A stretch of DNA of 32,893 nt from an uncultured Gemella sp. (GTDB lineage Bacteria; Bacillota; Bacilli; Staphylococcales; Gemellaceae). The stretch lies in contig CALHQV010000072.1 of the NCBI GenBank assembly GCA_938038035.1, forward strand, positions 1-32,893, given 5' to 3'. Positions 1 through 7,491 of the stretch are shown piece by piece. The position numbers and the translations under genes are program-made. The number at the start of each line of letters is the position of its first letter. The first letter of the stretch is position 1. The notes beneath the pieces are model-generated. The model saw only the letters and a program-made list of their open reading frames with translations. It did no database searches and had not been told where the DNA came from.

Positions 1-102
1 AAATTTCTTCTATATAATTATAGATTATTTTAGTAAGAGAAAAATGAATAAAAAATAGAAAACATATTCATAAATTTTTTTAAAATTTTTTCGTCAAAAC
101 TC

Positions 103-131
103 TTGCATTATATGCTTTAACCATGTATAAT
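103..131 (+). promoter_or_regulatory. SigA promoter of the ribosomal protein supercluster
   Basis: TTGCAT (103-108) and a perfect TATAAT (126-131) are separated by 17 bp. The preceding 100 bases are very A/T-rich with several A and T tracts, as expected of an UP element at a strong ribosomal promoter. Transcription would start near 138. No other promoter this good was seen before rplQ. Confidence 0.85.
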
Positions 132-137
132 AATAAA

Positions 138-275
138 TGTTGGTCTTGCAAAAGACTTGCGTTGAAGCGAAAGGTTACTGACACGCCCGGCCGCTTTGCC
201 ATGGCATGGCGTGCTGGAGAACTTTCGTGGAGAAGTCGCTACTAGATAGCGGCGAATAAATGTATAGGAGGAGAA
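138..275 (+). ncRNA. Structured 5' leader of the S10 operon
   Basis: This roughly 138-nt untranslated leader is much more G/C-rich than its surroundings. Visible helices are: a hairpin at 142-157 capped by a GCAA tetraloop (GTCTT 143-147 with AAGAC 152-156); a closing helix CGAAAG 168-173 with CTTTCG 222-227; inside it CACGCC 182-187 with GGCGTG 208-213; and CGCTA 237-241 with TAGCG 247-251 just before the Shine-Dalgarno. From memory, the central block resembles the rpsJ leader conserved in Bacillus and Staphylococcus. It is probably an autoregulatory site for a protein of the operon, but the sequence does not show which protein binds. Confidence 0.7.
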
Positions 276-278
276 ATG

Positions 279-587
279 ATGGCAAAACAAAAAATTCGTA
301 TTCGTCTTAAAGGATATGATCACAGATTAGTAGATCAAAGTGCAGAGAAAATTGTTGAAACTGCAAAACGTTCTGGAGCAAAAGTTTCTGGACCAATTCC
401 ATTACCAACGGAAAAAGCAGTATACACAATCTTACGTTCAGTTCACATTTACAAAGATAGCCGTGAACAATTCGAACAACGTACACACAAACGCCTAATC
501 GATATTATTGAACCAACACAAAAAACAGTTGACGCTTTAATCAGCTTAAACTTACCATCAGGTGTTGACATCGAATTAAAATTATAA
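279..587 (+). CDS. rpsJ: 30S ribosomal protein S10
   Basis: S10 belongs to the 3' domain (head) of the 30S subunit and also acts as NusE in transcription antitermination. The 102-residue product has the family's usual length and opening (MAKQKIRIRLKGYDH) and ends in the conserved GVDIELKL. An in-frame ATG also lies at 276. I prefer 279 because it gives the canonical N-terminus and 7-nt spacing from AGGAGG at 266-271, whereas 276 leaves only 4 nt. It is the first gene of the cluster, directly after the structured leader, and is followed 19 nt later by rplC. Confidence 0.97.
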   Translation: MAKQKIRIRLKGYDHRLVDQSAEKIVETAKRSGAKVSGPIPLPTEKAVYTILRSVHIYKDSREQFEQRTHKRLIDIIEPTQKTVDALISLNLPSGVDIELKL

Positions 588-606
588 TTATAGGAGGTGA
601 CTTTCG

Positions 607-1269
607 ATGACCAAAGGTATCTTAGGAAGAAAAGTAGGTATGACTCAAATCTTCGCTGAAAATGGAGAATTAATCCCAGTAACAGTAGTTGAAGCGAAAG
701 GTAACGTCGTATTACAAAAGAAAACAGAAGAAGTTGAAGGATACAACGCAATCCAATTAGGATTCGACGATAAACGTCCTTACGATAAAGAACGTAAAGA
801 CCGTTTAGTAAAAGTTGCGAACAAACCTGAACAAGGTCACGCAGATAAAGCTAACACTGCTCCAAAACGTTTCGTACGCGAAATCAGAGATGCAGAAGTT
901 GCTAATTATGAGGTAGGTCAAGAAGTCCAAGTTGATATTTTTGCAGCAGGGGACTTAGTTGACGTAACAGGAGTAAGTAAAGGTAAAGGATTCCAAGGGG
1001 CAATCAAGCGTCATGGACAAAGCCGCGGACCAATGGCTCACGGTTCTCGTTACCACCGTCGTCCTGGGTCAATGGGACCTGTAGCACCTAACCGTGTATT
1101 CAAAGGTAAAGCATTACCAGGTCAAATGGGTGGAGTTACAGTTACTACTCAAAACTTAGAAATCGTAAGCGTAGATGTAGAAAATGGATTAATCCTAGTT
1201 AAAGGATGTATTCCAGGATCTAAGAAAAGCTTCGTAAAAATCCAATCAGCAGTTAAATCTGGTAAATAA
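607..1269 (+). CDS. rplC: 50S ribosomal protein L3
   Basis: L3 is a primary 23S rRNA binder that reaches toward the peptidyl-transferase centre. The 220-residue product has the signature VTGVSKGKGFQG around residues 120-131, followed by the HGQSRGPMAHGSRYHRRPGSMG extension in pieces and a GQMGG motif that carries the glutamine methylated by PrmB in other bacteria. It is about ten residues longer than common homologues, with an acidic and basic insert near residues 55-85. The start follows a near-perfect AGGAGGTGA at 592-600. It lies between rpsJ and rplD in the standard S10 order. Confidence 0.97.
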   Translation: MTKGILGRKVGMTQIFAENGELIPVTVVEAKGNVVLQKKTEEVEGYNAIQLGFDDKRPYDKERKDRLVKVANKPEQGHADKANTAPKRFVREIRDAEVANYEVGQEVQVDIFAAGDLVDVTGVSKGKGFQGAIKRHGQSRGPMAHGSRYHRRPGSMGPVAPNRVFKGKALPGQMGGVTVTTQNLEIVSVDVENGLILVKGCIPGSKKSFVKIQSAVKSGK

Positions 1270-1301
1270 TCGGAAAATATACGGAAGGAGGAAATTAGAT
1301 A

Positions 1302-1925
1302 ATGCCACAATTAGATTTATTTAAACAAGACGGTACTAAAGTTGGTGCAGTTGAAGCTAATGAAGCAGTATTCGGAATTGAACCAAATCAACACGTTTTA
1401 TTCCAAGCTGTAACTTTACAAAGAGCATCACTTCGTCAAGGTACACACAAAACAAAAGGACGTTCTGAAGTTTCAGGTGGTGGTCGCAAACCATGGCGTC
1501 AAAAAGGAACAGGTCGTGCTCGTCAAGGATCTATCCGTTCACCACAATGGCGTGGAGGTGGAATTGTATTCGGACCTACACCACGTAGCTACAGCTTCAA
1601 AATGCCTCGTAAAATGCGTCGTTTAGCATTACGTTCTGCTTTATCTTCTAAAGTAGCAGCTAACGAAGTATTTGCATTAGAAAGTTTATCATTTGATACA
1701 ATTAAAACTAAAAACTTTAAAGAAATGTTATCAAACCTTAGCCTAGAGAAAAAAGTATTATTCGTAGTTACTGAACTAGAAGAAAATACTGTTTTATCAG
1801 GAAGAAATATTCCAGGAGTTGAATTCGTAGAAACAACTGGTCTTAACGTATTAGACATCTTAGGAAGCAACAAAGTTGTATTCACTAAAGATGCAGTAGA
1901 AAAAGTTGGGGAGGTATTAGCATAA
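1302..1925 (+). CDS. rplD: 50S ribosomal protein L4
   Basis: L4 binds domain I of 23S rRNA, and its extended loop lines the peptide exit tunnel. In Escherichia coli it also represses its own operon. The 207-residue product carries the loop signature GGGRKPWRQKGTGRARQGS (about residues 60-78) followed by SPQWRGGG. AAGGAGG lies 10 nt before the ATG. The stop overlaps the start of rplW by one base (TAATG), so translation is probably coupled. Whether L4 represses this cluster is unknown, because the leader at 138-275 differs from the E. coli L4 site. Confidence 0.97.
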   Translation: MPQLDLFKQDGTKVGAVEANEAVFGIEPNQHVLFQAVTLQRASLRQGTHKTKGRSEVSGGGRKPWRQKGTGRARQGSIRSPQWRGGGIVFGPTPRSYSFKMPRKMRRLALRSALSSKVAANEVFALESLSFDTIKTKNFKEMLSNLSLEKKVLFVVTELEENTVLSGRNIPGVEFVETTGLNVLDILGSNKVVFTKDAVEKVGEVLA

Positions 1926-2206
1926 TGGAAGCACGCGATATTATCAAACGCCCAGTACTAACTGAAAAAAGTTATTTATTAATGCAAGAAAATAAATACA
2001 CTTTCCTAGTAGACACACGCGCTCACAAAACTCAAATTAAACAAGCTATCGAAGAAATCTTCGGAGTTAAAGTTGAGAAAGTAAACGTAATGAACTACAA
2101 ACCAAAATTCCGTCGTGTTGGAAGATACGGTGGATACACTAACAAACGTAGAAAAGCAATCGTTAAGTTAGCAGAAGGACAAACAATCGAAGGATTATTC
2201 GCTTAA
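1925..2206 (+). CDS. rplW: 50S ribosomal protein L23
   Basis: L23 sits at the tunnel exit and is the docking point for trigger factor and SRP. The 93-residue product opens with the family pattern DIIKRPVLTEKSYLLM and contains the conserved KTQIKQAIEEIFGVKVEKVNV stretch in its middle, followed by the basic rRNA-binding loop with GRYGGYTNKRRKA. Its ATG overlaps the stop of rplD. The Shine-Dalgarno-like GGGGAGGT lies inside the 3' end of rplD. Confidence 0.97.
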   Translation: MEARDIIKRPVLTEKSYLLMQENKYTFLVDTRAHKTQIKQAIEEIFGVKVEKVNVMNYKPKFRRVGRYGGYTNKRRKAIVKLAEGQTIEGLFA

Positions 2207-2241
2207 GAATAACAAATACCATTAAGGAGGAAAAATGACAA

Positions 2242-3072
2242 ATGGCAATTAAAGTATATAAAGCTATAACTAACGGTCGTCGTAACATGACATCATTAGA
2301 TTTCGCGGAAATTACAACTAACAAACCAGAAAAGTCATTATTAGCGCCGCTACCGAAAAAAGCGGGAAGAAATAACCAAGGTAAAATTACAGTTCGTCAC
2401 CACGGTGGAGGACACAAAAAACAATACCGTATTATTGACTTCAAGAGAAATAAAGACAACGTACCAGCAAAAGTTGCTACTATCGAGTACGATCCAAACC
2501 GTTCAGCGAACATCGCTCTATTACACTACGTAGATGGAGAAAAAAGATACATCATCGCTCCTAAAGAACTTAAAGTAGGACAAATCTTAGTATCTGGTGA
2601 AACTGCTGATATTAAAGTTGGTAATGCATTACCACTAGCAAACATCCCAGTAGGGACATTAATTCACAACATCGAACTTAAACCTGGTAAAGGTGGACAA
2701 TTAGTACGTTCTGCTGGAGCAAGTGCTCAAGTACTTGGTAAAGAAGGTAAATACGTATTAGTACGTCTTAAATCAGGAGAAGTAAGAATGATCTTAGCAA
2801 CTTGCCGTGCTACAATCGGTGAAGTTGGTAACGAACAACACGGACTAGTAAATATCGGTAAAGCCGGTAGAACTCGTTGGTTAGGTAAAAGACCAACTGT
2901 ACGTGGATCTGTTATGAACCCGAACGATCACCCACACGGTGGTGGTGAAGGACGTACTTCAATCGGACGTAAATCACCAATGTCACCATGGGGTAAACCT
3001 ACTCTTGGTAAGAAAACTCGTTCTAAAAAAGCTCGTTCAAACAAATTTATCGTACGTGCTAGAACTAAATAA
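2242..3072 (+). CDS. rplB: 50S ribosomal protein L2
   Basis: L2 is needed for subunit association and supports the peptidyl-transferase centre. The 276-residue product has the normal length and carries the C-terminal signature HPHGGGEGR, whose histidine matches the essential His229 of E. coli L2, followed by GRKSPMSPWGKPTLG. The start gives the canonical MAIKVYKAITNGRRN. AAGGAGG (2224-2230) is 11 nt from this ATG, and a closer out-of-frame ATG at 2235 opens a five-codon ORF that overlaps the true start (see findings). Confidence 0.97.
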   Translation: MAIKVYKAITNGRRNMTSLDFAEITTNKPEKSLLAPLPKKAGRNNQGKITVRHHGGGHKKQYRIIDFKRNKDNVPAKVATIEYDPNRSANIALLHYVDGEKRYIIAPKELKVGQILVSGETADIKVGNALPLANIPVGTLIHNIELKPGKGGQLVRSAGASAQVLGKEGKYVLVRLKSGEVRMILATCRATIGEVGNEQHGLVNIGKAGRTRWLGKRPTVRGSVMNPNDHPHGGGEGRTSIGRKSPMSPWGKPTLGKKTRSKKARSNKFIVRARTK

Positions 3073-3084
3073 TAAAATTAAACA

Positions 3085-3126
3085 AAGGTCAGTTGGTGAG
3101 GAGCAAGTGCTCTTTACCAAAACCTT
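3085..3126 (+). other. Intercistronic hairpin between rplB and rpsS
   Basis: The 87-nt gap between rplB and rpsS contains a strong hairpin. A continuous 12-bp helix (3093-3104 with 3109-3120, including two G-U pairs) is closed by a 4-nt loop, and AAGGT (3085-3089) pairs with ACCTT (3122-3126) below a small internal loop. No T-run follows, so it is not an intrinsic terminator. It ends about 20 nt before the rpsS Shine-Dalgarno. It could be an RNase processing site or a protein-binding site, but the function is unknown. Confidence 0.6.
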
Positions 3127-3159
3127 AAGTATGCAAAGTATCGGAAAGGAGATAACACA

Positions 3160-3438
3160 ATGGCTCGTAGTTTAAAAAAAGGACCATTCGCTGATCACCA
3201 CTTATTAGCAAAAGTTGAAAAAATGAACGAACAAGAAAAGAAACAAGTAATTAAAACTTGGTCTCGTCGTTCAACAATCTTCCCAACATTCATAGGACTT
3301 ACTTTTGCAGTATATGACGGAAGAAAACATGTACCTGTATATGTGACTGAAGATATGGTAGGACACAAATTAGGTGAATTTGCACCAACAAGAACTTACA
3401 AAGGTCACGTAGCAGACGACAGAAAAACAAGAAGATAA
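3160..3438 (+). CDS. rpsS: 30S ribosomal protein S19
   Basis: S19 is a head protein of the 30S subunit that works with S13 near the A-site tRNA. The 92-residue product has the standard start MARSLKKGPFADHHLL and the conserved GHKLGEFAPTRTYKGH near the C-terminus, ending in a basic tail. AGGAGAT at 3147-3153 is the ribosome-binding site. It is the only gene in the S10 part separated from its upstream neighbour by a long structured gap, while rplV follows after 33 nt. Confidence 0.97.
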   Translation: MARSLKKGPFADHHLLAKVEKMNEQEKKQVIKTWSRRSTIFPTFIGLTFAVYDGRKHVPVYVTEDMVGHKLGEFAPTRTYKGHVADDRKTRR

Positions 3439-3471
3439 TTTAGAAATTAGTAAAATCAAGGAGGCACATTC

Positions 3472-3807
3472 ATGGAGTCAAAAGCAATGGCTAAGACAGT
3501 CCGCATTGCTCCTCGTAAAGTAAGACTAGTATTAGACTTAGTGCGTGGAAAAAAAGTGGGCGAAGCATTAGGAATTTTAGAATTCACAACTAAATCAGCT
3601 TCTTTACCAGTAGCTAAAGTAATTAAATCAGCTGCTGCTAACGCTGAACACAACTATGGAATGAATGTAGAAGACTTAGTAGTATCACAAGCATTTGCAA
3701 ATGAAGGACCAACTCTTAAAAGATTCCGTCCAAGAGCAAAAGGTGCTGCAAGTTCAATCAACAAAAGAACAAGTCACATCACTATCGTTTTAAGTGACAA
3801 CAAATAA
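3472..3807 (+). CDS. rplV: 50S ribosomal protein L22
   Basis: L22 contacts all 23S rRNA domains, and its beta-hairpin lines the exit tunnel; changes there give macrolide resistance in other bacteria. The 111-residue product starts MESKAMAKTVRIAPRKVRLV and ends with the hairpin segment FRPRAKGAASSINKRTSHI. No deletion or duplication is visible in the hairpin. AAGGAGG precedes the ATG. A second in-frame ATG (MAKT) at 3487 lacks a ribosome-binding site, so the first is preferred. Confidence 0.96.
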   Translation: MESKAMAKTVRIAPRKVRLVLDLVRGKKVGEALGILEFTTKSASLPVAKVIKSAAANAEHNYGMNVEDLVVSQAFANEGPTLKRFRPRAKGAASSINKRTSHITIVLSDNK

Positions 3808-3858
3808 TAAAAATTAAGAAATTATAAAAGCTAAACTAGTTAAAGGAGGCTACAAACT

Positions 3859-4512
3859 GTGGGTCAAAAAGTACATCCAATAGGCTTACGTGTTGGAGTT
3901 ATTCGTGATTGGGATTCAAAATGGTATGCGGAAAAAGATTTCGCTGCTAACTTACACGAAGATTTCAAAATCCGTGAGTTCATCAGTAAACAATTAAAAG
4001 ACGCTTCAGTTTCTAAAGTAGAAATTGAAAGATTTGATAAGAAAGTAAACATTTCAGTACACACTGGTAAACCAGGTATGGTTATCGGTAAAGGTGGTTC
4101 TGAAATCGATAAATTAAGATTAGAATTAAACAAATTAACTGGAAAAAGAGTACACATTAATGTAGTTGAAATCAAAAAAGTTGATATCGACGCTAAATTA
4201 GTAGCTGAAAACATTGCTCGTCAATTAGAAGCTCGTGTATCATTCCGTCGTGCTCAAAAACAAGCTATCCAAAGAGCTATGAGAGCAGGAGCTAAAGGAA
4301 TTAAAACTCAAGTATCAGGACGTCTTGGTGGAGCAGATATCGCTCGTGCAGAACACTACTCAGAAGGTTCAGTGCCACTACACACATTAAGAGCAGACAT
4401 CGACTACGCTCACGAAGAAGCAGATACTACATATGGTAAACTTGGAGTTAAAGTTTGGATTAACCGTGGTGAAGTATTACCAACTAGAAAATCTGAAAAA
4501 GGAGGTAACTAA
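3859..4512 (+). CDS. rpsC: 30S ribosomal protein S3
   Basis: S3 forms part of the mRNA entry tunnel of the 30S subunit and has a helicase role there. The 217-residue product starts with the universal GQKVHPIGLRVG. It has a KH domain with the GKGG loop (VIGKGGSEIDKL, around residues 75-86) and the C-terminal domain with GRLGGADIAR. It uses a GTG start, the only non-ATG start I chose in the cluster, preceded by AAGGAGG at 3843-3849. Its last codons contain the GGAGGT that serves rplP. Confidence 0.97.
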   Translation: MGQKVHPIGLRVGVIRDWDSKWYAEKDFAANLHEDFKIREFISKQLKDASVSKVEIERFDKKVNISVHTGKPGMVIGKGGSEIDKLRLELNKLTGKRVHINVVEIKKVDIDAKLVAENIARQLEARVSFRRAQKQAIQRAMRAGAKGIKTQVSGRLGGADIARAEHYSEGSVPLHTLRADIDYAHEEADTTYGKLGVKVWINRGEVLPTRKSEKGGN

Positions 4513-4515
4513 TTT

Positions 4516-4941
4516 ATGTTAATGCCTAAACGTGTTAAATATCGTCGTCAACACAGACAATCAACAAAAGGTAAATCTAAAGGCGGAAACGTAGTAGATT
4601 TCGGTGAATTTGGATTACAAGCTACTACTGCAGCAAGAGTTACTTCTCGTCAAATAGAAGCTGCTCGTATAGCGATGACTCGTTATATGAAACGTGGTGG
4701 TAAAGTTTGGATTAAAATCTTCCCTCACATGCCTTACACTAAAAAACCATTAGAAGTACGTATGGGATCTGGTAAAGGTGCAGTAGAAGGATGGGTTGCA
4801 ATCGTTAAACCAGGTAGAGTGATGTTCGAAGTTGCTGGAGTAAGTGAAGAAGTTGCACGTGAAGCTCTAAGACTTGCATCTCACAAGTTACCTGTTAAAT
4901 GTAAATTTGTAAAACGTGAAGAAACAGGTGGTGAAGCATAA
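4516..4941 (+). CDS. rplP: 50S ribosomal protein L16
   Basis: L16 organises the A-site side of the peptidyl-transferase centre. The 141-residue product opens MLMPKRVKYRRQHRQ and contains RVTSRQIEAARIAMTRYMKRGGK and FPHMPYTKKPLEVRMGSGKG, both diagnostic of the family when read in parts. GGAGGT at 4501-4506 lies inside the end of rpsC, 9 nt from the chosen ATG; a second ATG at 4522 is too far away. The stop overlaps the ATG of rpmC. Confidence 0.97.
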   Translation: MLMPKRVKYRRQHRQSTKGKSKGGNVVDFGEFGLQATTAARVTSRQIEAARIAMTRYMKRGGKVWIKIFPHMPYTKKPLEVRMGSGKGAVEGWVAIVKPGRVMFEVAGVSEEVAREALRLASHKLPVKCKFVKREETGGEA

Positions 4942-5150
4942 TGAAAACAAATGAATTCAAATCAATGATTAGAGAATTAACTTCACAAGAGTTAGAAACA
5001 AAAATCAAAGAATTAAAAGAAGAGCTTTTCAACTTACGCTTCCAATTGGCAACTGGTCAATTAGAAAATACAGCTCGTATTAGTCAAGTTAGAAAATCAA
5101 TCGCTCGTATGAAAACTGTTATTCGCGAAAGAGAATTAGCGAATAAATAA
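4941..5150 (+). CDS. rpmC: 50S ribosomal protein L29
   Basis: L29 is a small helical protein at the tunnel exit next to L23. The 69-residue product shows the family pattern: an N-terminal ELTSQELETKIKELKEELFNLRFQLATGQLEN helix region (in parts) and a second helix with RKSIARMKTVIRER. It overlaps the stop of rplP by one base and depends on a weak AGGTGGTG within that gene, which suggests translational coupling. Confidence 0.95.
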   Translation: MKTNEFKSMIRELTSQELETKIKELKEELFNLRFQLATGQLENTARISQVRKSIARMKTVIRERELANK

Positions 5151-5164
5151 TATAGGAGGCAAAC

Positions 5165-5428
5165 ATGACTGAGAGAAATGATAGAAAAGTTTACGTTGGA
5201 AAAGTAGTTTCTGATAAAATGGACAAAACAATCACAGTTTTAGTAGAAACTTACAAAAAACACCCTCTATACGGTAAACGTGTAAAATATTCTAAAAAAT
5301 TCAAAGCACATGATGAAAACAATGTTGCTAAATTAAATGATATCGTTAAAATAATGGAAACTCGTCCATTATCTGCAACTAAAAACTTCCGTTTAGTAGA
5401 AGTAGTAGAAGAAGCAGTTATAATCTAA
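5165..5428 (+). CDS. rpsQ: 30S ribosomal protein S17
   Basis: S17 is a primary 16S rRNA binder with an OB fold in the body of the 30S subunit. The 87-residue product has the conserved GKVVSDKMDKTITV near the N-terminus, followed by KHPLYGKRVKYSKKFKAHDE and the METRPLSATKNFRLVEV ending. Length and order are normal. AGGAGG lies just upstream of the ATG, 14 nt after rpmC. Confidence 0.96.
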   Translation: MTERNDRKVYVGKVVSDKMDKTITVLVETYKKHPLYGKRVKYSKKFKAHDENNVAKLNDIVKIMETRPLSATKNFRLVEVVEEAVII

Positions 5429-5467
5429 TAAAACTAGGATAAACCCTAAGAAGGAGGCAAAAAGCGC

Positions 5468-5836
5468 ATGATTCAACAAGAAACACGCTTAAAAGTGGCT
5501 GATAACTCAGGAGCAAAAGAAGTTTTAACAATCAAAGTTCTAGGTGGTTCAGGACGTAAAGTTGCTAACATTGGTGACGTAATTGTATGTTCTGTTAAAA
5601 AAGCAACACCAGGTGGAGTTGTTAAAAAAGGTGAAGTAGTTAAAGCCGTAATCGTTCGTACAAAAACAGGAGCTCGTCGTAACGACGGTTCATATATTAA
5701 ATTTGATGAAAATGCTTGTGTAATTATCCGTGATGATAAGAGCCCACGTGGTACACGTATTTTCGGACCAGTTGCTCGTGAATTAAGAGACGGTAACTAC
5801 ATGAAAATCGTATCACTAGCTCCAGAAGTATTATAA
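5468..5836 (+). CDS. rplN: 50S ribosomal protein L14
   Basis: L14 lies at the subunit interface and takes part in intersubunit bridges and in binding of the silencing factor RsfS. The 122-residue product starts MIQQETRLKVADNSGAKEV and carries RKVANIGDVIVCSVKKATPGG and the C-terminal GTRIFGPVARELR, all typical when viewed in parts. AAGGAGG is 11 nt from the start. It begins the spc half of the cluster; no separate promoter was seen in the 39-nt gap before it. Confidence 0.97.
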   Translation: MIQQETRLKVADNSGAKEVLTIKVLGGSGRKVANIGDVIVCSVKKATPGGVVKKGEVVKAVIVRTKTGARRNDGSYIKFDENACVIIRDDKSPRGTRIFGPVARELRDGNYMKIVSLAPEVL

Positions 5837-5872
5837 TATAAAAAGTACAGTAAAGAAGGAGGTTAACAAGAA

Positions 5873-6178
5873 ATGTTCATTAAAAAAGGTGATAAAGTTG
5901 TAGTAATTACTGGTAAAGACAAAGGTAAAGTTGGTACAGTAATCGAAGCTCAACCTAAAAAAGATCGTGTTGTTGTAGAAGGTGTTAACATCATTAAAAA
6001 ACACGTTAAGAATTCTCAAGATGCACCTCAAGGTGGAATCGTTGAAAAAGAAGCAGCAATTCACGTATCAAACGTAATGTTACAAGATCCTGAAACTGGT
6101 AAAGCGACAAGAGTACGTTTCGAAACAAAAGATGGTAAGAAAGTACGTATCGCAGTAAAATCAGGAAAAGAAATATAA
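5873..6178 (+). CDS. rplX: 50S ribosomal protein L24
   Basis: L24 starts assembly of the 50S subunit by binding the 5' end of 23S rRNA. The 101-residue product shows the KOW motif near the N-terminus (KKGDKVVVITGKDKGKVGTV, residues 4-23, read in parts) and the conserved EGVNIIKKHVK. A C-terminal extension rich in Lys and Arg completes it. AAGGAGGT precedes the start, and spacing to rplE is 31 nt. Confidence 0.96.
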   Translation: MFIKKGDKVVVITGKDKGKVGTVIEAQPKKDRVVVEGVNIIKKHVKNSQDAPQGGIVEKEAAIHVSNVMLQDPETGKATRVRFETKDGKKVRIAVKSGKEI

Positions 6179-6209
6179 TAATAGTTGAAGAAAGGAGGCA
6201 CTATTTTAG

Positions 6210-6749
6210 ATGGCTCGTTTAGAAGATAAATTTAAATCTGAGATAACAAAAGAATTAATGACAAAATTTGAGTACAGCAGTGTAATGCAAGTACCAAAAA
6301 TTGAAAAAATCGTAATTAACATGGGTGTAGGTGATGCAGTGCAAAACTCTAAAGCCCTAGACAACGCAGTAGCAGAATTAGCTTTAATTTCTGGTCAAAA
6401 ACCATTAGTAACAAGAGCTAAAAAATCAATCGCTACTTACAGACTTCGTGAAGGTATGCCTATCGGGGCTAAAGTTACTTTACGTGGAGAAAGAATGTAT
6501 GAATTCTTCGATAAATTAGTAACTGTAGCACTTCCACGTGTACGTGACTTCCACGGTGTTTCTAAAAAAGCATTCGATGGTCGTGGTAACTACACACTAG
6601 GTGTTAAAGAACAATTAATTTTCCCTGAAATTGATTACGATAAAGTAAGTAAAGTACGTGGTATGGACATCGTTATAGTAACAACAGCTAACACAGATGA
6701 AGAAGCTCGTGAGTTATTAACACAATGTGGAATGCCATTCGCAAAATAA
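6210..6749 (+). CDS. rplE: 50S ribosomal protein L5
   Basis: L5 binds 5S rRNA in the central protuberance and contacts P-site tRNA. The 179-residue product has the family features VPKIEKIVINMGVG near residue 30, the P-loop-like segment SGQKPLVTRAKKSIATYRLREG and RDFHGVSKKAFDGRGNY, each recognisable in part. Length matches Bacillus homologues. It follows rplX with an AAAGGAGG site 10 to 12 nt from the ATG. Confidence 0.97.
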   Translation: MARLEDKFKSEITKELMTKFEYSSVMQVPKIEKIVINMGVGDAVQNSKALDNAVAELALISGQKPLVTRAKKSIATYRLREGMPIGAKVTLRGERMYEFFDKLVTVALPRVRDFHGVSKKAFDGRGNYTLGVKEQLIFPEIDYDKVSKVRGMDIVIVTTANTDEEARELLTQCGMPFAK

Positions 6750-6770
6750 GAAAGGTGAGGTAAAAGACAC

Positions 6771-7040
6771 ATGGCTAAAAAAGCAATGGTAGAGCGTGAA
6801 TTAAAACGCCAAAAATTAGTTGACAAGTATGCAGCTAAAAGAGCGGAATTAAAAGCTAAAGGTGATTACATCGGACTTAGCAAACTTCCAAAAAACTCAG
6901 CTCCAGCTCGTTTACACAATCGTTGTAGCATAACTGGACGTCCTCACGGATACATTGGAAAATTTGGAATCAGCCGTATTAAATTCCGTGAATTAGCTTA
7001 CAAAGGACAAATTCCTGGAGTTAAAAAAGCAAGTTGGTAA
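6771..7040 (+). CDS. rpsN: 30S ribosomal protein S14, zinc-independent (C-) type
   Basis: S14 is a head protein that assembles late in the 30S subunit. This copy has 89 residues, starts MAKKAMVERELKRQKLV and ends GQIPGVKKASW, which matches the long zinc-free form. The short zinc-ribbon form has about 61 residues and two CxxC pairs; here only one cysteine remains (HNRC). In Bacillus subtilis and Staphylococcus the zinc form occupies this position in the spc operon and the zinc-free form is elsewhere, so the arrangement is notable for that lineage. Streptococci can carry the long form here. Confidence 0.95.
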   Translation: MAKKAMVERELKRQKLVDKYAAKRAELKAKGDYIGLSKLPKNSAPARLHNRCSITGRPHGYIGKFGISRIKFRELAYKGQIPGVKKASW

Positions 7041-7072
7041 TATATTAGTAGAAGAAAGGAGGATTTATCCTA

Positions 7073-7468
7073 ATGACAATGACAGATCCTATCGCAGATA
7101 TGCTAACACGTATTCGTAACGCTAACATGGTTAAACACGAAACATTAGAATTACCTGCGTCAAATATTAAAAAGCAAATTGCAGAAATCTTAAAACAAGA
7201 AGGTTTCATTAAAGATGTAGAATACATCGAAGATAACAAACAAGGAAAACTTAAACTTACTCTTAAATACTCAAAAGGTGAAAGAGTAATTAAAGGTATT
7301 AAAAGAATTTCAAAACCTGGTTTACGTGTATACGCTAAAGCAGATGAACTGCCAAGAGTATTAAACGGACTAGGAATAGCAATCGTATCAACTTCAACTG
7401 GAGTTGTAACTGATAAAGTTGCTCGTAAAAATAACACAGGTGGAGAAGTATTAGCTTACATCTGGTAA
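7073..7468 (+). CDS. rpsH: 30S ribosomal protein S8
   Basis: S8 is a primary binder of the 16S central domain; in E. coli it represses the spc operon. The 131-residue product opens MTMTDPIADMLTRIRNAN and ends in the conserved STSTGVVTDKVARKNNTGGEVLAYIW (in parts). A second ATG at 7079 (MTDP) is possible, but the 7073 start agrees with Bacillus homologues and stands at better spacing from AAAGGAGG. I did not find an S8-like repressor site that could be defended. Confidence 0.96.
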   Translation: MTMTDPIADMLTRIRNANMVKHETLELPASNIKKQIAEILKQEGFIKDVEYIEDNKQGKLKLTLKYSKGERVIKGIKRISKPGLRVYAKADELPRVLNGLGIAIVSTSTGVVTDKVARKNNTGGEVLAYIW

Positions 7469-7491
7469 TATTATAAGGAGGTGCCAATTAA

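Noticed and set aside
44..80. Inverted repeat ATGAATA/TATTCAT followed by a T-run, possible terminator of a gene before the window
   Set aside because: Only 7 A/T-rich pairs with a 14-nt loop; equally likely by chance in this A/T-rich upstream region.
449..751. 100-residue ORF on the - strand over rpsJ/rplC
   Set aside because: It lies antisense to two certain ribosomal genes, has no ribosome-binding site and a low-complexity product.
2939..3175. 78-residue + strand ORF across the end of rplB and the gap
   Set aside because: Out of frame with rplB, no ribosome-binding site, no recognisable product; the gap is better explained by the hairpin.
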